Part shown: positions 36,864 to 49,952 of the stretch, one piece after another
How the letters are laid out: the number at the start of each line of letters is the position of its first letter
How positions within the stretch are numbered: position 1 is the stretch's first letter
Source of the DNA: Monilinia fructicola
Taxonomy: Eukaryota; Ascomycota; Leotiomycetes; Helotiales; Sclerotiniaceae
Reading direction: 5' to 3'
Assembly: GCA_008692225.1 (NCBI GenBank)
Contig: VICG01000013.1
Coordinates: 868,001-932,000, forward strand
Length of the DNA stretch: 64,000 bases
Made by a program: the position numbers and the translations under genes
The notes under the pieces: model-generated
Databases searched by the model: none
What the model saw: only the letters and a program-made list of their open reading frames with translations
Told to the model about the DNA's origin: nothing

Positions 36864-39779
36864 ATGGCTCCATCTCTCACAAGTTCGGCGAACTTCCTTC
36901 GACCCAGGACTAGAGACCGTGGTGATGAGCGTCCCAGTACTCGAGAAAATAACCAGGATCACAACCTCATAATCCCCAGCCGAACGTCCTCCCTCCACTC
37001 AAGAATTACACAGCCAATTCCTTCTACACTCAATGCCAAACCTCAAGCACGCACACCAAAGACGCTCACTCATGCCTATATGGTATGCGGTGTTGGTAGG
37101 GAACCAGCACAATGGGTAAAGGCTCCAGCTCCAGCGCAAGGGAAGATTCAACACATGAAAGGCGCTGTTGGTCAATTTTGGCTTCCCGAGATTTTGGGTA
37201 GTAGTCCTAGACTTGAGCAAGACAATGAAATCGCCAGATCTCTTCACTCGGCCATGAGGGTAAGGAAAGACAATCAGTCCTCAATGAAACTTGGCTAATT
37301 GATGACAGGCATGCTTCCCCCACGACGTCGAAATATGCACAGGACGCAGTCAACCTCATTGTGTTCACCATTCCTTCGTCCTCCAACAAGATTCATCGCA
37401 TACTTTATATGGTATTGCCCTACGAGTTTGGTCCCGAGCAGATGAGAAGCGTGCAGAGACAATTCGCGACTTGAGAAGAAGAACGGAATCCGACTTCTAT
37501 GATTCGGCCGATGAGACCTACTGGATCCCGTACTGTTTATCTTTTCTTTCCAGGTATCCGTTGTACAATTTATTGGGCGATTACCTCAGAGGAATGTGGA
37601 TTCATTGGAATAAAGCCACTAACCTTTTCCATGCTGAAGAGGTCTCGAGAATATTGAGTTTCCCAGCTCCCAGACTCAATGATCTCGTGCGTATCGACAT
37701 GAAGGATTATGCACTTTGTTATCAATTTCCATCTTCTCCAACGGGCTTCCAGAACTTTGCCATGTGGCCACTGTTCTCTTGCTTATCTATCCCTAACATT
37801 GTAGGAGTGGTCGAGGCAGCTTTATCACCCACACGCCGCATCATCTTCGTTTCTCATTATCCTGCCATGCTCACCGTAGCTTCGGAAACCATTCGATATT
37901 TCGTTCGAGTTTACGAGTGAGTGGAGTGGCCTCTATGTTCCAGTTGTTCATGCAAGACATGCCCAAGAACTTGTTCAGGAACCTGGACCATATATTCTTG
38001 GAATTACTGCTGAATGCCGATCTCTATTCACTGCGCCTACAGATGCCTTGGTTGTGGATTTGGATCGAAACTTCGTTTTAACATCCAGCCCCCCTACCGC
38101 ATTGACCGCTGGACAACGCACAAAGATGGTCAACCGTATTACACAAGCCCTCAACGGTGATGTAACACCTTCCGGTGTACCACAACATCTTCGTTCAGCT
38201 TACGGTGGTGGGAAATTGATTCCAGCGGGTCAAATCATCGTTATGCGCGGGGAAGTTGAGTCTATTCAAGACCCAGAGTGGTGGAACCAGGATGCTACCA
38301 TGGCCGTGATGGATCACGTTTGTGAGAAGATGGTGAGTAAACTATGGCTTTGGTCTTTTCAAAACATACTAACTTTCTTCAGGGACGAAATAGCGGAATC
38401 AAGGCTGTTTTTGGAGGAGCTCAGAAGAAAACCTCTCATGACAAAGGTTTCCATGAGACATCTGAACGAGATTGTACGCGAGAGAAATCAATACTCCAGA
38501 GATGCGCTTGAGGCTTGGCAAGACTTTATCAACCTCAAGGGTCGCATGGATACAGAACTTGGCAAAGTTACCAAGAGGAACAACTTCTTGGTTGAAGAAC
38601 TTGAAAGCTGGAAACAACAATTTTCTCAAATTTCAAGCATTTGCTGAGCAACTTACAAAGGAAACTCAAGATCTCAAGGTCAAGATCGAAACCCACAAAC
38701 GAGAGAACAGACGCCTCACAGGCCTTATTGACCAGCAGAAGGATGACGCAGCTCGTCTTAACACTCGCCTTGCTGGTACAGAGAAGCAGCGTGATGATGC
38801 TCTTGAAGCACTTGTGCTTCAACAAGAAATCGCTGAAGAGCTCGAGCGTGAACGTAAGCGTAACAAGAAAGAACTTGCGGAACTCCAACGCACTAACTCC
38901 ACCCTTCTCCGACAACGAGATGAGGCACAACGTGTTGTGTTACATTTGCGCAGTCTTATTGGCGGTCAATCTCACCACTTGGAGCACTTGGTCCGCACTA
39001 TCCAGAAGAGTCCAGATATGACTGAATATCTTGATGCCGAGTTCGACCAAGAGGATGCTGATAATATGGGCGATATGGTCGAGGAAAGCAAGACTGAGGG
39101 TAAGAGATCTGCGTCAAGAGGACCTTCTGAGCGTGGATCATCTCGTGCATCATCTCGTACACCATCTCGCTCACAGGTATTTAACCGATCTGTCGACGAC
39201 ATGACTCCGGAGATGGAGGCAAGATTGGTTGGTAGTGTGCGAAATAGCAAACGTTACAGTGCAATCAGCATTGCAGATGTTGCAGATCGTCATCTTCGGG
39301 ACAAGACTGATGCTATCGCTCACATTATCCGAAACATTAGCGACCAATGCGCAGCTGCTGCTGTAGAAGGTCTTATGATGGCCCATGATGCTGATGCCGA
39401 AGCGGAGGAACTTGCTATGAGAGAGAAGCAGAGAAGACATCGTGAAAGCAATCTTTCAACTATGACCAGTGATGGCGAACAATCAGGAGAAGACAGCATG
39501 CTTCACCCAAGTGGACGTTCTTCCAGCGTTCCTCCCACTCCCGATCTTAGCCACAGATCAAGCACCGCTATGTCTATCGCTAGTTCCGTCACTACACCCG
39601 AAAGACATAGCCAACAATACCATGTTAGAGACGATCTACCCACCAAGATTATCGAAGATAGTGACGAGGATCTCGGTGGTAGAAGTGATACCGGAAGTAT
39701 GCGCCACAGCTTGAATGGAAAGCCAGCATTGCTCCACCGACCTGCAGGTGCTCGAATAAGTGCCCTAGGTGGTCATTAG
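36864..39779 (+). CDS. DENN-domain protein with C-terminal coiled coil (three apparent frameshifts)
   Basis: Predicted ~937-aa protein. DENN modules usually act as Rab GTPase exchange factors in membrane traffic. Exons are 36864-37259, 37309-38332 and 38383-39779. The uDENN part (HAYMVCGVGREPAQW, then YGIALRVWSRADEKRAETI) is followed by the central DENN core (ADETYWIPYCLSFLSRYPLY, RRIIFVSHYPAMLTVASETI, EWSGLYVPVVHARHAQELV, PGPYILGITAECRSL) and a long coiled coil (VSMRHLNEIVRERNQYSRDA, then EQLTKETQDLKVKIETHKRE). The Ser/Arg-rich C-terminus includes SRASSRTPSRS. The reading frame changes three times inside conserved sequence: near T 37910-37912, A 38428-38431 and T 38621-38624. Each time, dropping one base of the run restores the family sequence. 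I therefore treat the gene as probably intact and the breaks as likely sequence errors. The start ATG has a good context (AACAATGGC). Confidence 0.82.
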
Positions 39780-41277
39780 CCACTACAGCCATTAATGCTT
39801 TTGAAGAAACTTGGAATGGAAGAATCTTCATAGCATTAATTTTACCATAATCCTACCTCCTCTTTCTACCTTCTCGATCTCACTTTTTATTCCACCCAGC
39901 TTACCTTCGAATGAGGCGTTTCAATGGCGATGCAATATCTTTTGATGTTTTGCTACTGGGTTTAGCTGCTAGGCACTCACCATCACAATTTTTTATATCA
40001 CTTTTAGTTTTTTTTGTAAGTATGAACTTTTGACTTGGATCCTCTTGAGATGGATTTCTTTTCTTTTTCTTACTGGGGCTTGGGGCTTGGGGCTTGGGGA
40101 TGGATGGATGGATGGATAAAGAGATGTCGACTTTTAGGTTGACGCAAGAGGCTTGCCGGTAGTGGTTGGATGGATAGATGGGATGATATGTACTGTGATA
40201 TTGTACTCTTTTTCTTTTATCTTTCTTTTTCTTTTTTGTAAGATGGAGCGATGGAGCGAGCGAATTGAGAATAATACCCGATGTGATCAGTCAGTTAGTT
40301 AGTTGCATGGTTGCATGTAACACGCAATAAGGAATGGCATTTAAGAGAAGAGGGGAAGGGAGTGGCAGTAGAACAGGTGAATAAAAATCTTTTAAATGTA
40401 AAAAACGTCTATCGTGTGGTATTATGCAATGTGATGCGATGGAGATTCTAGGTGTTGGGGTTTGGTGTTGGGGTTTGGGGAATGAAGTTGGAGAGAGCAT
40501 TCCTTGTGTGGGAGGGTGCGGGGTACCTAGGTAGTTATAGGGGGTAGTTGTACATTCCTCGAGAAGGGGAGGATTTCACTGTTGTCTTAAATGAATACTT
40601 ACTTGGTACTTGGAAATTGAAACTTCCATTACAAAGTCGGAGACTTTCTGGAGTGGGCAAAGGACTGTTGTAGGAAGAGAGTACCTAGGTAGATAGATTA
40701 TCTGGCCCTTGAAGAGTCCTACTTTAGCAACTGATCTGGGAAAATCTGGTGAATTGCTTGCAGCGAAAGAATGAAGAAATACAATCAAGGAATAAGGAAG
40801 GCTATAGACACTATTTGCTAAGTCGATGAAAGGCATCTTCTTCTGTATTTATGTGCATACATATGTTCGTTCCCGCTGAGGTTATATTAATGGCTGTAAC
40901 GAGGATGTTTTACAGTGACAGCGCATTTAACATTCTGCTTCAGATTTTGGTGGTATCTCAATAGAGGTCACCGGGAGCTGAACTTTCCCCCCCTGTAGCT
41001 TTGCCCAAACCTGCAATACCCTTGCATGGTTGCTTGGATATTCATGAGTGTAGTTTACGATACCTTGGGTAGATAGATCAATTCGACGACTGCGAGATGA
41101 GATGAAGTCGGTCGTTTCGAGGACATCCCGCGTTGGAGGTTGCAAGATAGAACTATGCAGATTACATAATCACAACGTGAAGTCAAATTGTCCCCTTTCG
41201 ATTTTGCCTCACGACGACGAGCCTCGCGCACCACCTGGATAAATCCGAGGCGTCTCGTAGGCGACATAGACCAAAAG
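39780..41277. other. Intergenic region, no supported gene
   Basis: Contains GGCTTGG and GGAT repeats near 40075-40115, a TTGGGGTT repeat near 40455-40480, and two TACCTAGGTAG motifs (about 40526 and 40682). The frame at 41188 extends upstream of the TRM12 start, but I chose the ATG at 41278. Confidence 0.5.
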
Positions 41278-42486
41278 ATGGAATCGAGCACGCTAGCGCC
41301 CGCCAAAAGCCAACGCCCCCCTAAACCCAAACCCCCAAATCCCATCGAGGCCACCATCCGGTCTTTTTTCCACACACTCCCTCCTGCTTTGTTTTTGGAA
41401 ATCCCGGCTTCGGTCGACGCGCTTCTCGCGTCGTCTCCCAGGCGCTGGGTGATCTATTCGCCCATGCTCCTCCTGCCCTCTGGATCGTTCTCCTCGCCGC
41501 CCTGGACCGCACTCCTCTCTCTCTCCTCAGCCCCCTCCAAAAAAACACTCTCTTCGCACAGATCCTTCAGGGTGTATCCAAAAAGGAAGGCAAGAAACTC
41601 ACGCATCTCGCCATCAATGCCGGGATCCCCCTCCACGAACGCGAAGCGGAGGGAGCAGGTGAAGGCGTGAAGGAGGCGGAAAACGTATTGAGAAGTCCCA
41701 GTGGCCTGCTCATGCTGCACGGAGATTTCGGGCCCGAGTGCGCGGGCGGCGCACCCTCGGGGAAAGATTTCGCCGAGGCGTTTTGGGTGAGCACGAGGCA
41801 GAATGGGATTGAGCAGGTGTGGGCCCCGAGGTGGACGATGTTTAGTAGGGGGAATGTGAAGGAGAAGGCGCGGTTGCTGGGGTTTCACGATGGCGGTGGG
41901 ATGGGGAGCGCGGACGGAAGGGCGAGGGGGAGGGAGAGAGCGGGAGGGCTGGACGGCGGTGGATTTGTATGCGGGGATTGGGTATTTTGTTTTTAGTTAT
42001 GTCAAGATGGGCGTGGGGAGGGTGGTGGGCTGGGAGCTGAATGGGTGGAGTGTTGAGGGGTTGAGGAGGGGCGCGGTGGCTAATGGGTGGGGGATTCGGG
42101 TTGTGAGGAAGGATGAGATGGTCGAGGAGATTGGAGATGAGCGGATTGTAGTGTTCTTGGAGAGTAATGTGGAGGCGGAGCGGAGGTTGGAAGATCTCAA
42201 GGGCCTTGGGACAGTGAAACATGTGAATTGTGGGTTCTTGCCCACAAGTGAACCTACGTGGAGAAGCGCTATGAATATTTTGGGCGAGGATGGATGGTTA
42301 CATTTACACGAGAATGTTGGAGTTGCAGATGTGCAGAAAAGGAAGGCGGAGATTGAACAGATGTTTCAAACCTGGCTCAGGGAACGGGATGATGAGAGGA
42401 AAGTTGCTGTTGAGCATGTCGAATTTGTCAAGACTTTTGCTCCCGATGTTTGGCATTGTGTTTTTGACGTCTATATCAGTAAATGA
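41278..42486 (+). CDS. TRM12: TRM12/TYW2, wybutosine-synthesising aminocarboxypropyl transferase (two apparent frameshifts)
   Basis: Predicted ~402-aa enzyme that moves the 3-amino-3-carboxypropyl group of S-adenosylmethionine to the modified guanine at position 37 of tRNA-Phe. The N-terminal part is Pro-rich (KSQRPPKPKPPNP), then family-specific (RWVIYSPMLLLPSGSF; KKLTHLAINAGIPLH; SGLLMLHGDFGPE; FWVSTRQNGIEQVWAPRWTM; FSRGNVKEKARLL). The methyltransferase-fold core follows with DLYAGIGYFVFSYVKMG, the cofactor-binding loop, and VGWELNGWSVEGLRRG. Later come HVNCGFLPTSEP and GWLHLHENVGV. The frame changes at the A7 run 41539-41545 (one base missing or two extra) and again within the G-rich stretch 41900-41945, probably the G5 run at 41926-41930 (one base extra). 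Sequence on both sides matches the family, so errors in the assembly are likelier than a pseudogene. An in-frame ATG at 41188 would add 30 residues. Confidence 0.85.
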
Positions 42487-43912
42487 ATTACAGAAAGCAT
42501 GACAAGTATAACGTCTAACTATTGTGGCCTTTCCGATCTCATATGATGGCAACGTGATTAGGTATTGGGTTAGCTAAAGTGCGGGAGCTACAGTAGCGCT
42601 TCCCACAAAAGATAAAGATATCCATTCCCTCCACACCCAACCATCACTTTCTTAAACTTCCACATGCTATCGCCTGCAGAAATCTTCCAAGGTTTGGCAC
42701 CAGTCAGATTCGTAGCCTAGCTCCATCGAATACACAGACAAACCCGAATCAATTTCAATACAAGCGCATCTCAGCTCCAGTTTCCAGCCGGAAAAAATCG
42801 AAACAATGGATACAATCAATAATACCAGTCCTGATGGCATATCCCTAGGGGCTTTTGGCGCAGAACTCGGCCTTGCGGTCTTGGTAGTAATGTGTTTCCA
42901 ATGGAGGCCCCAAAGATTCCACGATCCCTACTGGGAGATAAATCACCTCATCCGTTTGTATCTTCGATGACAGCATCGATCTTCTGGCGAGCATCTTACG
43001 ATATGTGTTGACCTAGGGTTTGAGGATGCTGTATGGAGAGCAGGGAGAGCAACAAAGCGCTCGTTCCCGAATCAAGCGATGCGAGAGAGTGGTTGGAGGT
43101 CAACAGCTACTACTTTAAGTCGACAAGCAGTGGTCGGAAAACAAAGTCAGGGGGAGCGTACGACAGTTAGCATGATAATTTAGCCTGTGGGAAATGTGTT
43201 AAAAAGATACGCACGTTAACCGTCGGCCTTCAACACTGAAAGCTCGGAAACGAACCGGCTGGCTTGAAAAAAGATCTATACCAATCAACAAAAAGAAGAG
43301 GATGAGCAACGAATAAATTTGACCCACCTATATCCCCCTTAAAATTGTCATCGAAATCGCTTAAACACCCATGTCAAAGTAATCCCCGACATTTGTCTCC
43401 TGAGCATCGTATCAACCGCTGCATCATGACCGCAATTGGATGAGTTGGGTTTTTGACTGATGACGCTGATGCCTTCATATCCAAGAGCAGAGCTGCAATA
43501 AAATCTCATTTCGGAGGCAGTTTTTCCAGGCAGTTAATTAGGGTTTTCCGATTTAGTTGGCAAATTTTTCGAGCCTTTTTTCCTCTTCCTTAAAAGAATC
43601 TCACAAGCATACTTCATTCTTGGTCCCAAAGAATCCGCAGAATATGAGTTGAGAAAATTCTTGGCATCTTTCAAGTTTGATCTGAGCAGAAGGGTTATGG
43701 GAACGATGAGACGATGAAGAAAGCTGCGTTCAAAAGATAGTCTTGGAGTCTGGGTAAGATGCTTTTGATATTTTCCATAGCTTGACTTAAAGCCAACAGA
43801 CAAAAAAAATGTAATGGGGTTGGGAAGATCAAGGGTCCTGTAATAACACATGTCTATTCGGCATTGGGTCTAATTATCATTAATCATATCTATATACTTT
43901 CCACACGGCCGC
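42487..43912. other. Convergent intergenic region
   Basis: TRM12 (+) and the EF-hand gene (-) converge here. The only possible gene I note is the 54-codon frame at 42806-42970. A 105-aa frame at 43534-43851 (-) has no recognisable feature. Confidence 0.45.
42806..42970 (+). CDS. Possible small membrane protein, unrecognised
   Basis: A 54-aa frame with an adequate start context (AAACAATGG). It begins MDTINNTSPDG, has one hydrophobic segment (AELGLAVLVVMCF) that could span a membrane, then a Trp/Arg-rich tail (QWRPQRFHDPYWEINHL). The composition looks more protein-like than the surrounding frames. I know of no family match, and it could be a chance frame or the first exon of a decayed gene. 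Confidence 0.25.
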   Translation: MDTINNTSPDGISLGAFGAELGLAVLVVMCFQWRPQRFHDPYWEINHLIRLYLR

Positions 43913-44690
43913 TTATTGCTTATCCTTTCTAAACTTATCAGGAATGTTATGTTCAACAATGGACATCTTATCCAAAGCCGCGACTCGATCGGCTTCGTCC
44001 TCTAGGTCATCGTGCTTCTTGAAATGTTCAATATCCTCTGGATGGATCAGATCCTCTTCCTTCGTATTTTCATCATGGTATCTGCTTCACATTAGCCCAA
44101 TGTTCTCTCGGCCCAGCCCCTGCTTCGCACCCCCCTTCCCAAGAAGAAAACCAAAACCTACTTTTGCCAATGATGAATCTCATACTCCATCTCAATATCC
44201 CAATGATGCCCGGGGCCCAATCCGAAATCCGGCAGCAGCCCTCCCCCCGCCGAAAATCTATCCCACTCCTCTCTTTCCACGTGTCCGTTATCGTTGTAAT
44301 CCATCAACCTCAAGATCTCCTTCAACAAGTCATCTTTCTTTTCCTGCGGCACATTCTTTGCCGTCTCGTCTTCCATGCCGTAGAATTTCAAGATCTCCGC
44401 CGGCTCCCACACGCCATTGTTGTCGAAATCGTGCAGCGTGAAGAAGGCGCCCGCATCGAAGTTGTCGATGCGATGTTCCTCTGTCCTCACATTAGTCCCT
44501 GGGTACGGCACCGCTCCGCCGAAGCTCGGCGCGAAGAGGTTTGCGGAAGAATCTCACCGGCCATGTGTCTCGTGCCCCAATCCGCCTCCGGATCCACGGA
44601 TAAAGGCTTTTGATGTGCGACGCCTCCATGCGCAACGACCAATCCCACACAGGCCAAAAGTCCGCCTATCCTACCCAGTCTCATAGTCAT
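43913..44690 (-). CDS. Secretory-pathway EF-hand protein (nucleobindin/Cab45-like)
   Basis: Predicted 206-aa calcium-binding protein. Exons in transcription order are 44690-44558, 44480-44162 and 44081-43913. A signal peptide is visible (GRIGGLLACVGLVVAHGG). It is followed by AFFTLHDFDNNGVWEPAEI, a first EF-hand loop with Asp/Asn at the liganding positions, and RLMDYNDNGHVEREEWDRF, a second complete loop. The C-terminus is acidic and His-rich (EMEYEIHHWQKYHDENTKEE, then HPEDIEHFKKHDDLEDE), as in nucleobindins. It has no transmembrane segment and no clear KDEL-type ending (KFRKDKQ). Location in ER/Golgi or secretion is inferred from the leader peptide. It is divergently paired with ORC6 across 404 bp. 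I assign the fold with confidence, the precise family less so. Confidence 0.82.
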
Positions 44691-44940
44691 GGTCGTGGAT
44701 CGTAGATCGTTAATCGTCAAAGAGGGTTGTGAGGAAAGGTGTCTTTCGTCGCAACTAACGATGGAATTATTGAATTACCATGGCATCCCTGAGACGAGGC
44801 GCATTGGTAGAACGATGAAATTCAGGGGTAAGCTCCGGGGTCCGCCGTAAGTGCAGGGACCAGACATGATCGTTTCTTTTTTTGGAGGCTGTACTTTATG
44901 TAATTATCAGATGCTGCTGCATGCACGCGAACCCTTTTAC

Positions 44941-44991
<51 letters not shown>

Positions 44992-45094
44992 CAAACAAAC
45001 AAATGCAACCTCGGAACTTTTTCATCTGCAAAAATTCATAGTTTCTCTTACAACCACAATACAATTAAATGCAAGAATCGAGAACATCCCCCAA
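44691..45094. promoter_or_regulatory. Shared divergent promoter of the EF-hand and ORC6 genes
   Basis: 404 bp separate the two start codons of divergently transcribed genes, so the control regions of both must lie or overlap here. The region includes a long perfect TTTA microsatellite (44941-44991), nearer the ORC6 start. I cannot place transcription start sites or factor sites. Confidence 0.6.
44941..44991. repeat. 4-bp microsatellite (TTTA)n
   Basis: About thirteen perfect copies of TTTA, uninterrupted, ending in (ACAA)n-like DNA about 100 bp before the ORC6 start. Confidence 0.92.
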
Positions 45095-46371
45095 ATGAAC
45101 CAAGCGACCTCTCTCGTCCTCTCCAATCTCATACCCCGACATTCGGGCCCTCTCCCCCCGGAACTCCTCGACCTAACCAGTTCCCTCATTGCCCAGTCCC
45201 GCGTGAAGTGCTCGTTGAATCAAGAGCAGGAGATTGGGAGAACGTATGCCTGTGCCAACCTTGCCTGTGAACGGTAGGTCCTCTCCAGCTCCTGATCACC
45301 AGCCATGTATCGCCTGCTAAGCTGCAGCACGCAGTCTCAAGACAACGCTGAACCTTCCCGCGATCGAGCCCCGGCCTCCGGTCCCCCCGAGAGTCTACAA
45401 GAAACTATATGCCTACATTGACGAGTCGCTGGCCAGCGCCACGCCGAGGAAGCGCGCACGCACGGAGGGCAGAGCAGGGGCGCCGCTTCCCTCGTTGGCG
45501 CAGCGACCCCAGAAACGCGCACCAGGGCGGAACGACACCCCGGTGAAGAGCATCCTGCCCCTTCCCCAGCGCGCTACGCCTTCCAGAGCCAAGAGCCTCG
45601 CAAGTTTCCGCACGCCGAAAAAAGGACTGCAGCATGAAAGGCGAGATGATGCGAAAATTCCTCGATGGGTGGGTATAGTAGGAAGAGAATTATGTAGGAA
45701 GCTTGACTTGAGGGAGGCGACCCCGCATGTGCTGGCTGGGGTGGAGAGCTTGATTTTCCGCGAGTGGGAGAAGGAAAGGAAGGGGGAGGAGACGATGGGG
45801 AGATGGCCGGTGATGATGATGACGGTCTGTTTATTTGTTTGGGGACAGTTGAGGGGGGGGGGTAAGTGGTAGCGATTTCTTGGGGAATAGACTAAGAGCA
45901 TTGGGAGTTCTGAGGGAGGCGAGGAGGGATAAGGTGATGGAGAGCAAAGTTGGGGACGGGGGATGGGATGGGTGGGATTTACCTGAGAATGATGAGGCAC
46001 AAGATGAAGAAGATGAGGAGGAAGAAACAGCTAATGGGAAGGATGTCAATGAATGGATGGCGGAGATTACCTCTCAAGGATGCTTGGGAATGGACTGGTA
46101 TCAAAACATCGTCGCAGAAAACAGCCCAAACGATGAAGATAAAGATGAAGACGAAGAACGAGAAGAGGCATCAGACGATGGAGAAAGGGCCCAGGTTCGA
46201 GAACACGAAATGAGATACGGACTCGGAACAATGCGACAGAAGAAAGTGGATTATCTGTCAGAGGATAGAAGAGCTGCGTACAGAGTGTGGGAAAAGAATA
46301 TGCTAGCTAGGATTGCAAGGGAACTCAGAGATGCAGTCGAGGATGGAGATACGACGAAGATGAAGGCATAG
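45095..46371 (+). CDS. ORC6: ORC6, origin recognition complex subunit 6 (one apparent frameshift)
   Basis: Predicted ~404-aa nuclear protein of the replication origin recognition complex. Exon 1 is 45095-45273 and exon 2 is 45335-46371. The N-terminal TFIIB-like domain is visible (LPPELLDLTSSLIAQSRVKC, then IGRTYACANLACERLKTTL, PPVPPRVYKKLYAYIDESL). A basic linker follows (TPRKRARTEGRAGA), then a second helical domain (IPRWVGIVGRELCRKLDLRE, TPHVLAGVESLIF). The C-terminus is acidic (EAQDEEDEEEETANG), followed by AYRVWEKNMLARIARELRD. At the G10 run 45853-45862 the frame shifts by +1. Removing one G joins the two parts directly. A 46-bp intron (45862-45907, donor GTAAGT, branch-like GACTAAG) would also restore the frame but would delete conserved-looking residues, so I favour the homopolymer explanation. 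Confidence 0.8.
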
Positions 46372-49300
46372 AAAAGGCGTGGCTTTACATGAAATGATAC
46401 CCTTAATGAAGTTATGATGGCTGCGGGGTTTTGTCTGGCTTGGCAATTAGACAGCCAGAATTTTCGAGGTCTTGAAACGTCTCGTTGCCACTTCACGTTC
46501 TACGATAATGATATCAAATATCCGAGTCTAAAAATAGACTGAAGCTAATATCCATATGGATACCTAGTACTTACAAACAAAAGAAGAACTTGATTCAGAC
46601 CACACCTCTCTCTCTCCTTCACAATCTGTACCTCCCTCTATATCCATTTGATAACATCTAATACCCCCTCCATCCAAAAGTATCGTTATGCACCTACGTA
46701 TTCAAAAAGGGTCACCCTCAAGATACCCCATAAATCAAGCCTCGGCACACCAAACAGAAGCAAAACCATTCCTATCTCAATTCCAAGTCCATACCGAAAT
46801 TTCCCAACCGTGGGCAAAAAGACCAAACGAAGAACAATATTCATAAATACCCCAGATCCTGTACACAAAGTGACCAGTACTTCCATCGGCATTACCTTCC
46901 CTCACTCATGTTTTATATGCCTCAAGCGACGGGCTGGGTATTGATATTAGAGTATCGATCGAATACAGTTTCCAACCTTCATTTCCGCCCTAGAGCGGGA
47001 AAGCATAAAGGAGACAAATCTCCCAGAGACCCCCGCACGTATAATGGCGGAGAAAGATTTTGACTTTCACATGTATCTTAAACTCACGCTTGGAAATGAA
47101 GAGGGAGGGCTGTGGTGGGATGTCTCTGAGATACTTTCGCTTTCTGATGTGGAAGGAAATTAAAAGATGGAGAGGTGGAAGTATAAGGGATGGAATGTTC
47201 GAGAGATGGAATAGGATGATATACTTTTTGTGTTCTCCTCAACTATCCGCTATAAGGTCGGATGTTTTGAAAGAACAAGCGATTTGGCTTTCAGCATTAA
47301 GGAATGTTAGTTAACTTATGTGGTAAGTGTTCGGGTGAGTAAAAGTATATGTAGCATGGCGGAAATTAGACGAGCGGGAAAGTTGACTGTGAATTAGAAC
47401 AACTTCACTTCTCGGTGGTTAGATGGCACGATTGATGTGGAGAGATGAAGACACAAAGAGCGTCTAACAATTGTATCGGTTTGGGAATACTTCGCTCTTC
47501 GTTGGACCTCTGTCGCCATGTATCAAAGAAGAAGGTCTTCGGTTGTGACGAGAGTAGGCCTACGGTACTTTTGCACTTGCTAAAAGGTACTGGTATCTGC
47601 ATGTGGAGAGCAATTGCTCCAGTATACTCTGTACAGCATCAGTGCTCTCGGCAAGGAGAAACTCTGATACCTTAGGTTTTGACACCCAATCCCTTGTCCA
47701 GGTATCGTAGCATGCTTATGAATGTATTTCGGCTGAGCCGAAATGTTATACTTTGACAGGTGGATAATGCATACGTGTGTATACCGTTGGATCTCCATCT
47801 ATGTTCAAATCGGTCATGAAACGTCGTGTTCTTGATTTGCTAATCGGGAGAAGTTGTGTATTTGACGCTCCAGTATAAGGTTTTCCGGGCCGCGGTAGCT
47901 TTTCGGGACGCATAATGGATTGCCGTGAAGTTAACATAAACCTGGCATCCTCCAGGACAATGCCCGCGCTCATCGCGGAGGAGTTTACCAAATGGCGAGA
48001 GAGTAGTCAGCACGTTGGATATCATTACCAGAAATGTGATGCGTAGGATAGAGAGCTGTGGAGTTAAAAGTCATACGAGATTTGTGCATGATGGGTCGTC
48101 GATCCATCCATTCGCCGGACTTTTGGGGCGGAGAATTCAGGACAGCGGTGTGATGAGCGGCAAAACGTTTTCACACGCCGTCTGATGACAGTCGAGCCTA
48201 GATCCAGAGACCGTTTGGTACGCGGATGAATGAGGCTGAAAACCTCCTATGGACTCTGAGCCAAGCTTAAGACGATCGTAATTCGTAAATCGGATTGGTA
48301 ATGCCCAAAATAGATCATAATCTCAAGACAAGCAAGACAAGACGTCTTGTCCAGCGCGGCGCGGCTCAGCCTCGCATTGAATGATAATATACCGGGTTAA
48401 TTTCCTGTACGCTTGGACAGTTTTTGGATCCGTGCTGCTGGTACTGCACGAACCATCAAGATAGAGCTCAGTTGAAGATGGTAAAATGATGATGAAGTGG
48501 AGGTGCAGTGGAGAGTGGTATCATCTTGTCAAATGATTGAAAGGTCATGCTGCATGAAGAGAATTCCACATCGTAGCCGGTCCTGTACAGTATCATCTCT
48601 CTTCAATCGAACCGCTGTGCCCAGTGTAGATCAATCCCAGGAAATTGAAGCTTGAAAACATTTGTTTACCGCGCGTGAAATCATTCAGCTCATATCCTCA
48701 CTATGGATTATTCTCCGGTGGACCAGGAGATATTCGCAACATATATGCCGTAGATTCGGTGGGTAAATGAGACCTCTCATTACAAACAACCTTGAAGTTG
48801 CGATATGTAGCAAGTAACGTAAATGTGCATTGGCACTCATAATGAGCACCTGTTAGGCTTGTTCCCAGCATGATATCATCACGATGTCTGACAACCAGAG
48901 AAAATTTGTTTTCCGCAAGATTCCAACATCTTGAATATCCAAGGAGGTTTCAGAAGGAATTGAAGAAATCCGTTTCGCCAACGACTTGATATCAAAGCGT
49001 GCATGTATAATATGCATCTCGTAAGGCATGCAGGATAAAAGTTTCCGATGCATGCAGTACATAGTACAGTAATCCAGCGGATGAAGGCGACCGATGTAAA
49101 AGATTGAACAGCATATCTCCACTTGAGTATTGACAGTTACAACCGTCCGAATCTCAAGAGACGCAGAGTATTGACACTTACAACGTCCGAATTTCAGAGG
49201 GAGAAGTCCGATAGTATGAAGATCCCCGCAAGCATACGTGAATTGAGATGTGTAACCTCTATGTATTCATGAGACTTTGACACTTGGTTCTTGGCATGTG

Positions 49301-49923
49301 GTGATATACTTCTCTCCACGTGCACGCGTAGTCGACGACAAGCTCTTTTCAGACGCGATTTAAGAATTCTCATACCGAAAGAGACAATAATGCAATCTCC
49401 GTAAGGTGTAAAAATTGACTGTGGAGCAGAGGATCAAAGCATTTACCCTTAAGTTTCATGTTCTTTAGGTTTTTTGAGACCAGCCAATTAGATTCATTTC
49501 CATTTATCCAAGCGACTGAGACCTCATTTCCTATTATAGTCTCTCTGTCTGTTGCCCAGGTGGGTGGCTGTCATCTTTTTTTTATTTTCTCAAATTTCGG
49601 TGGGATCTTTCTTACCTTTGATGATGGATTAAATCATCTTGGTCTGGGTCACGCCTTGGTAATTAATACAGAGTAGAATAGAGGACATCTCCTCGGTAGG
49701 CGATGAAGGGGTTGGTTGGCTTTTCTATTTTCCCTTCATCAATGTGAACGAACACTACCTAGGTATTGTCTATTGTCTATTGACCATCCATTGGCACCTA
49801 CATCACCTACGGAGTACATCAAACAGCGTGCCACTTCCTTCAATATTCCTTCACTGTCCTTACAGGAGGTAGGAACAGGAGGTAGGTATCTTCATCCTTT
49901 ATTCCTTCCTGCATCTGCAGTAC

Positions 49924-49952
49924 AGTGCAGTGCAGTGCAGTGCAGTGCAGTA
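49924..49952. repeat. 5-bp microsatellite (GCAGT)n
   Basis: About five tandem copies of GCAGT followed by GGACA repeats. Confidence 0.85.
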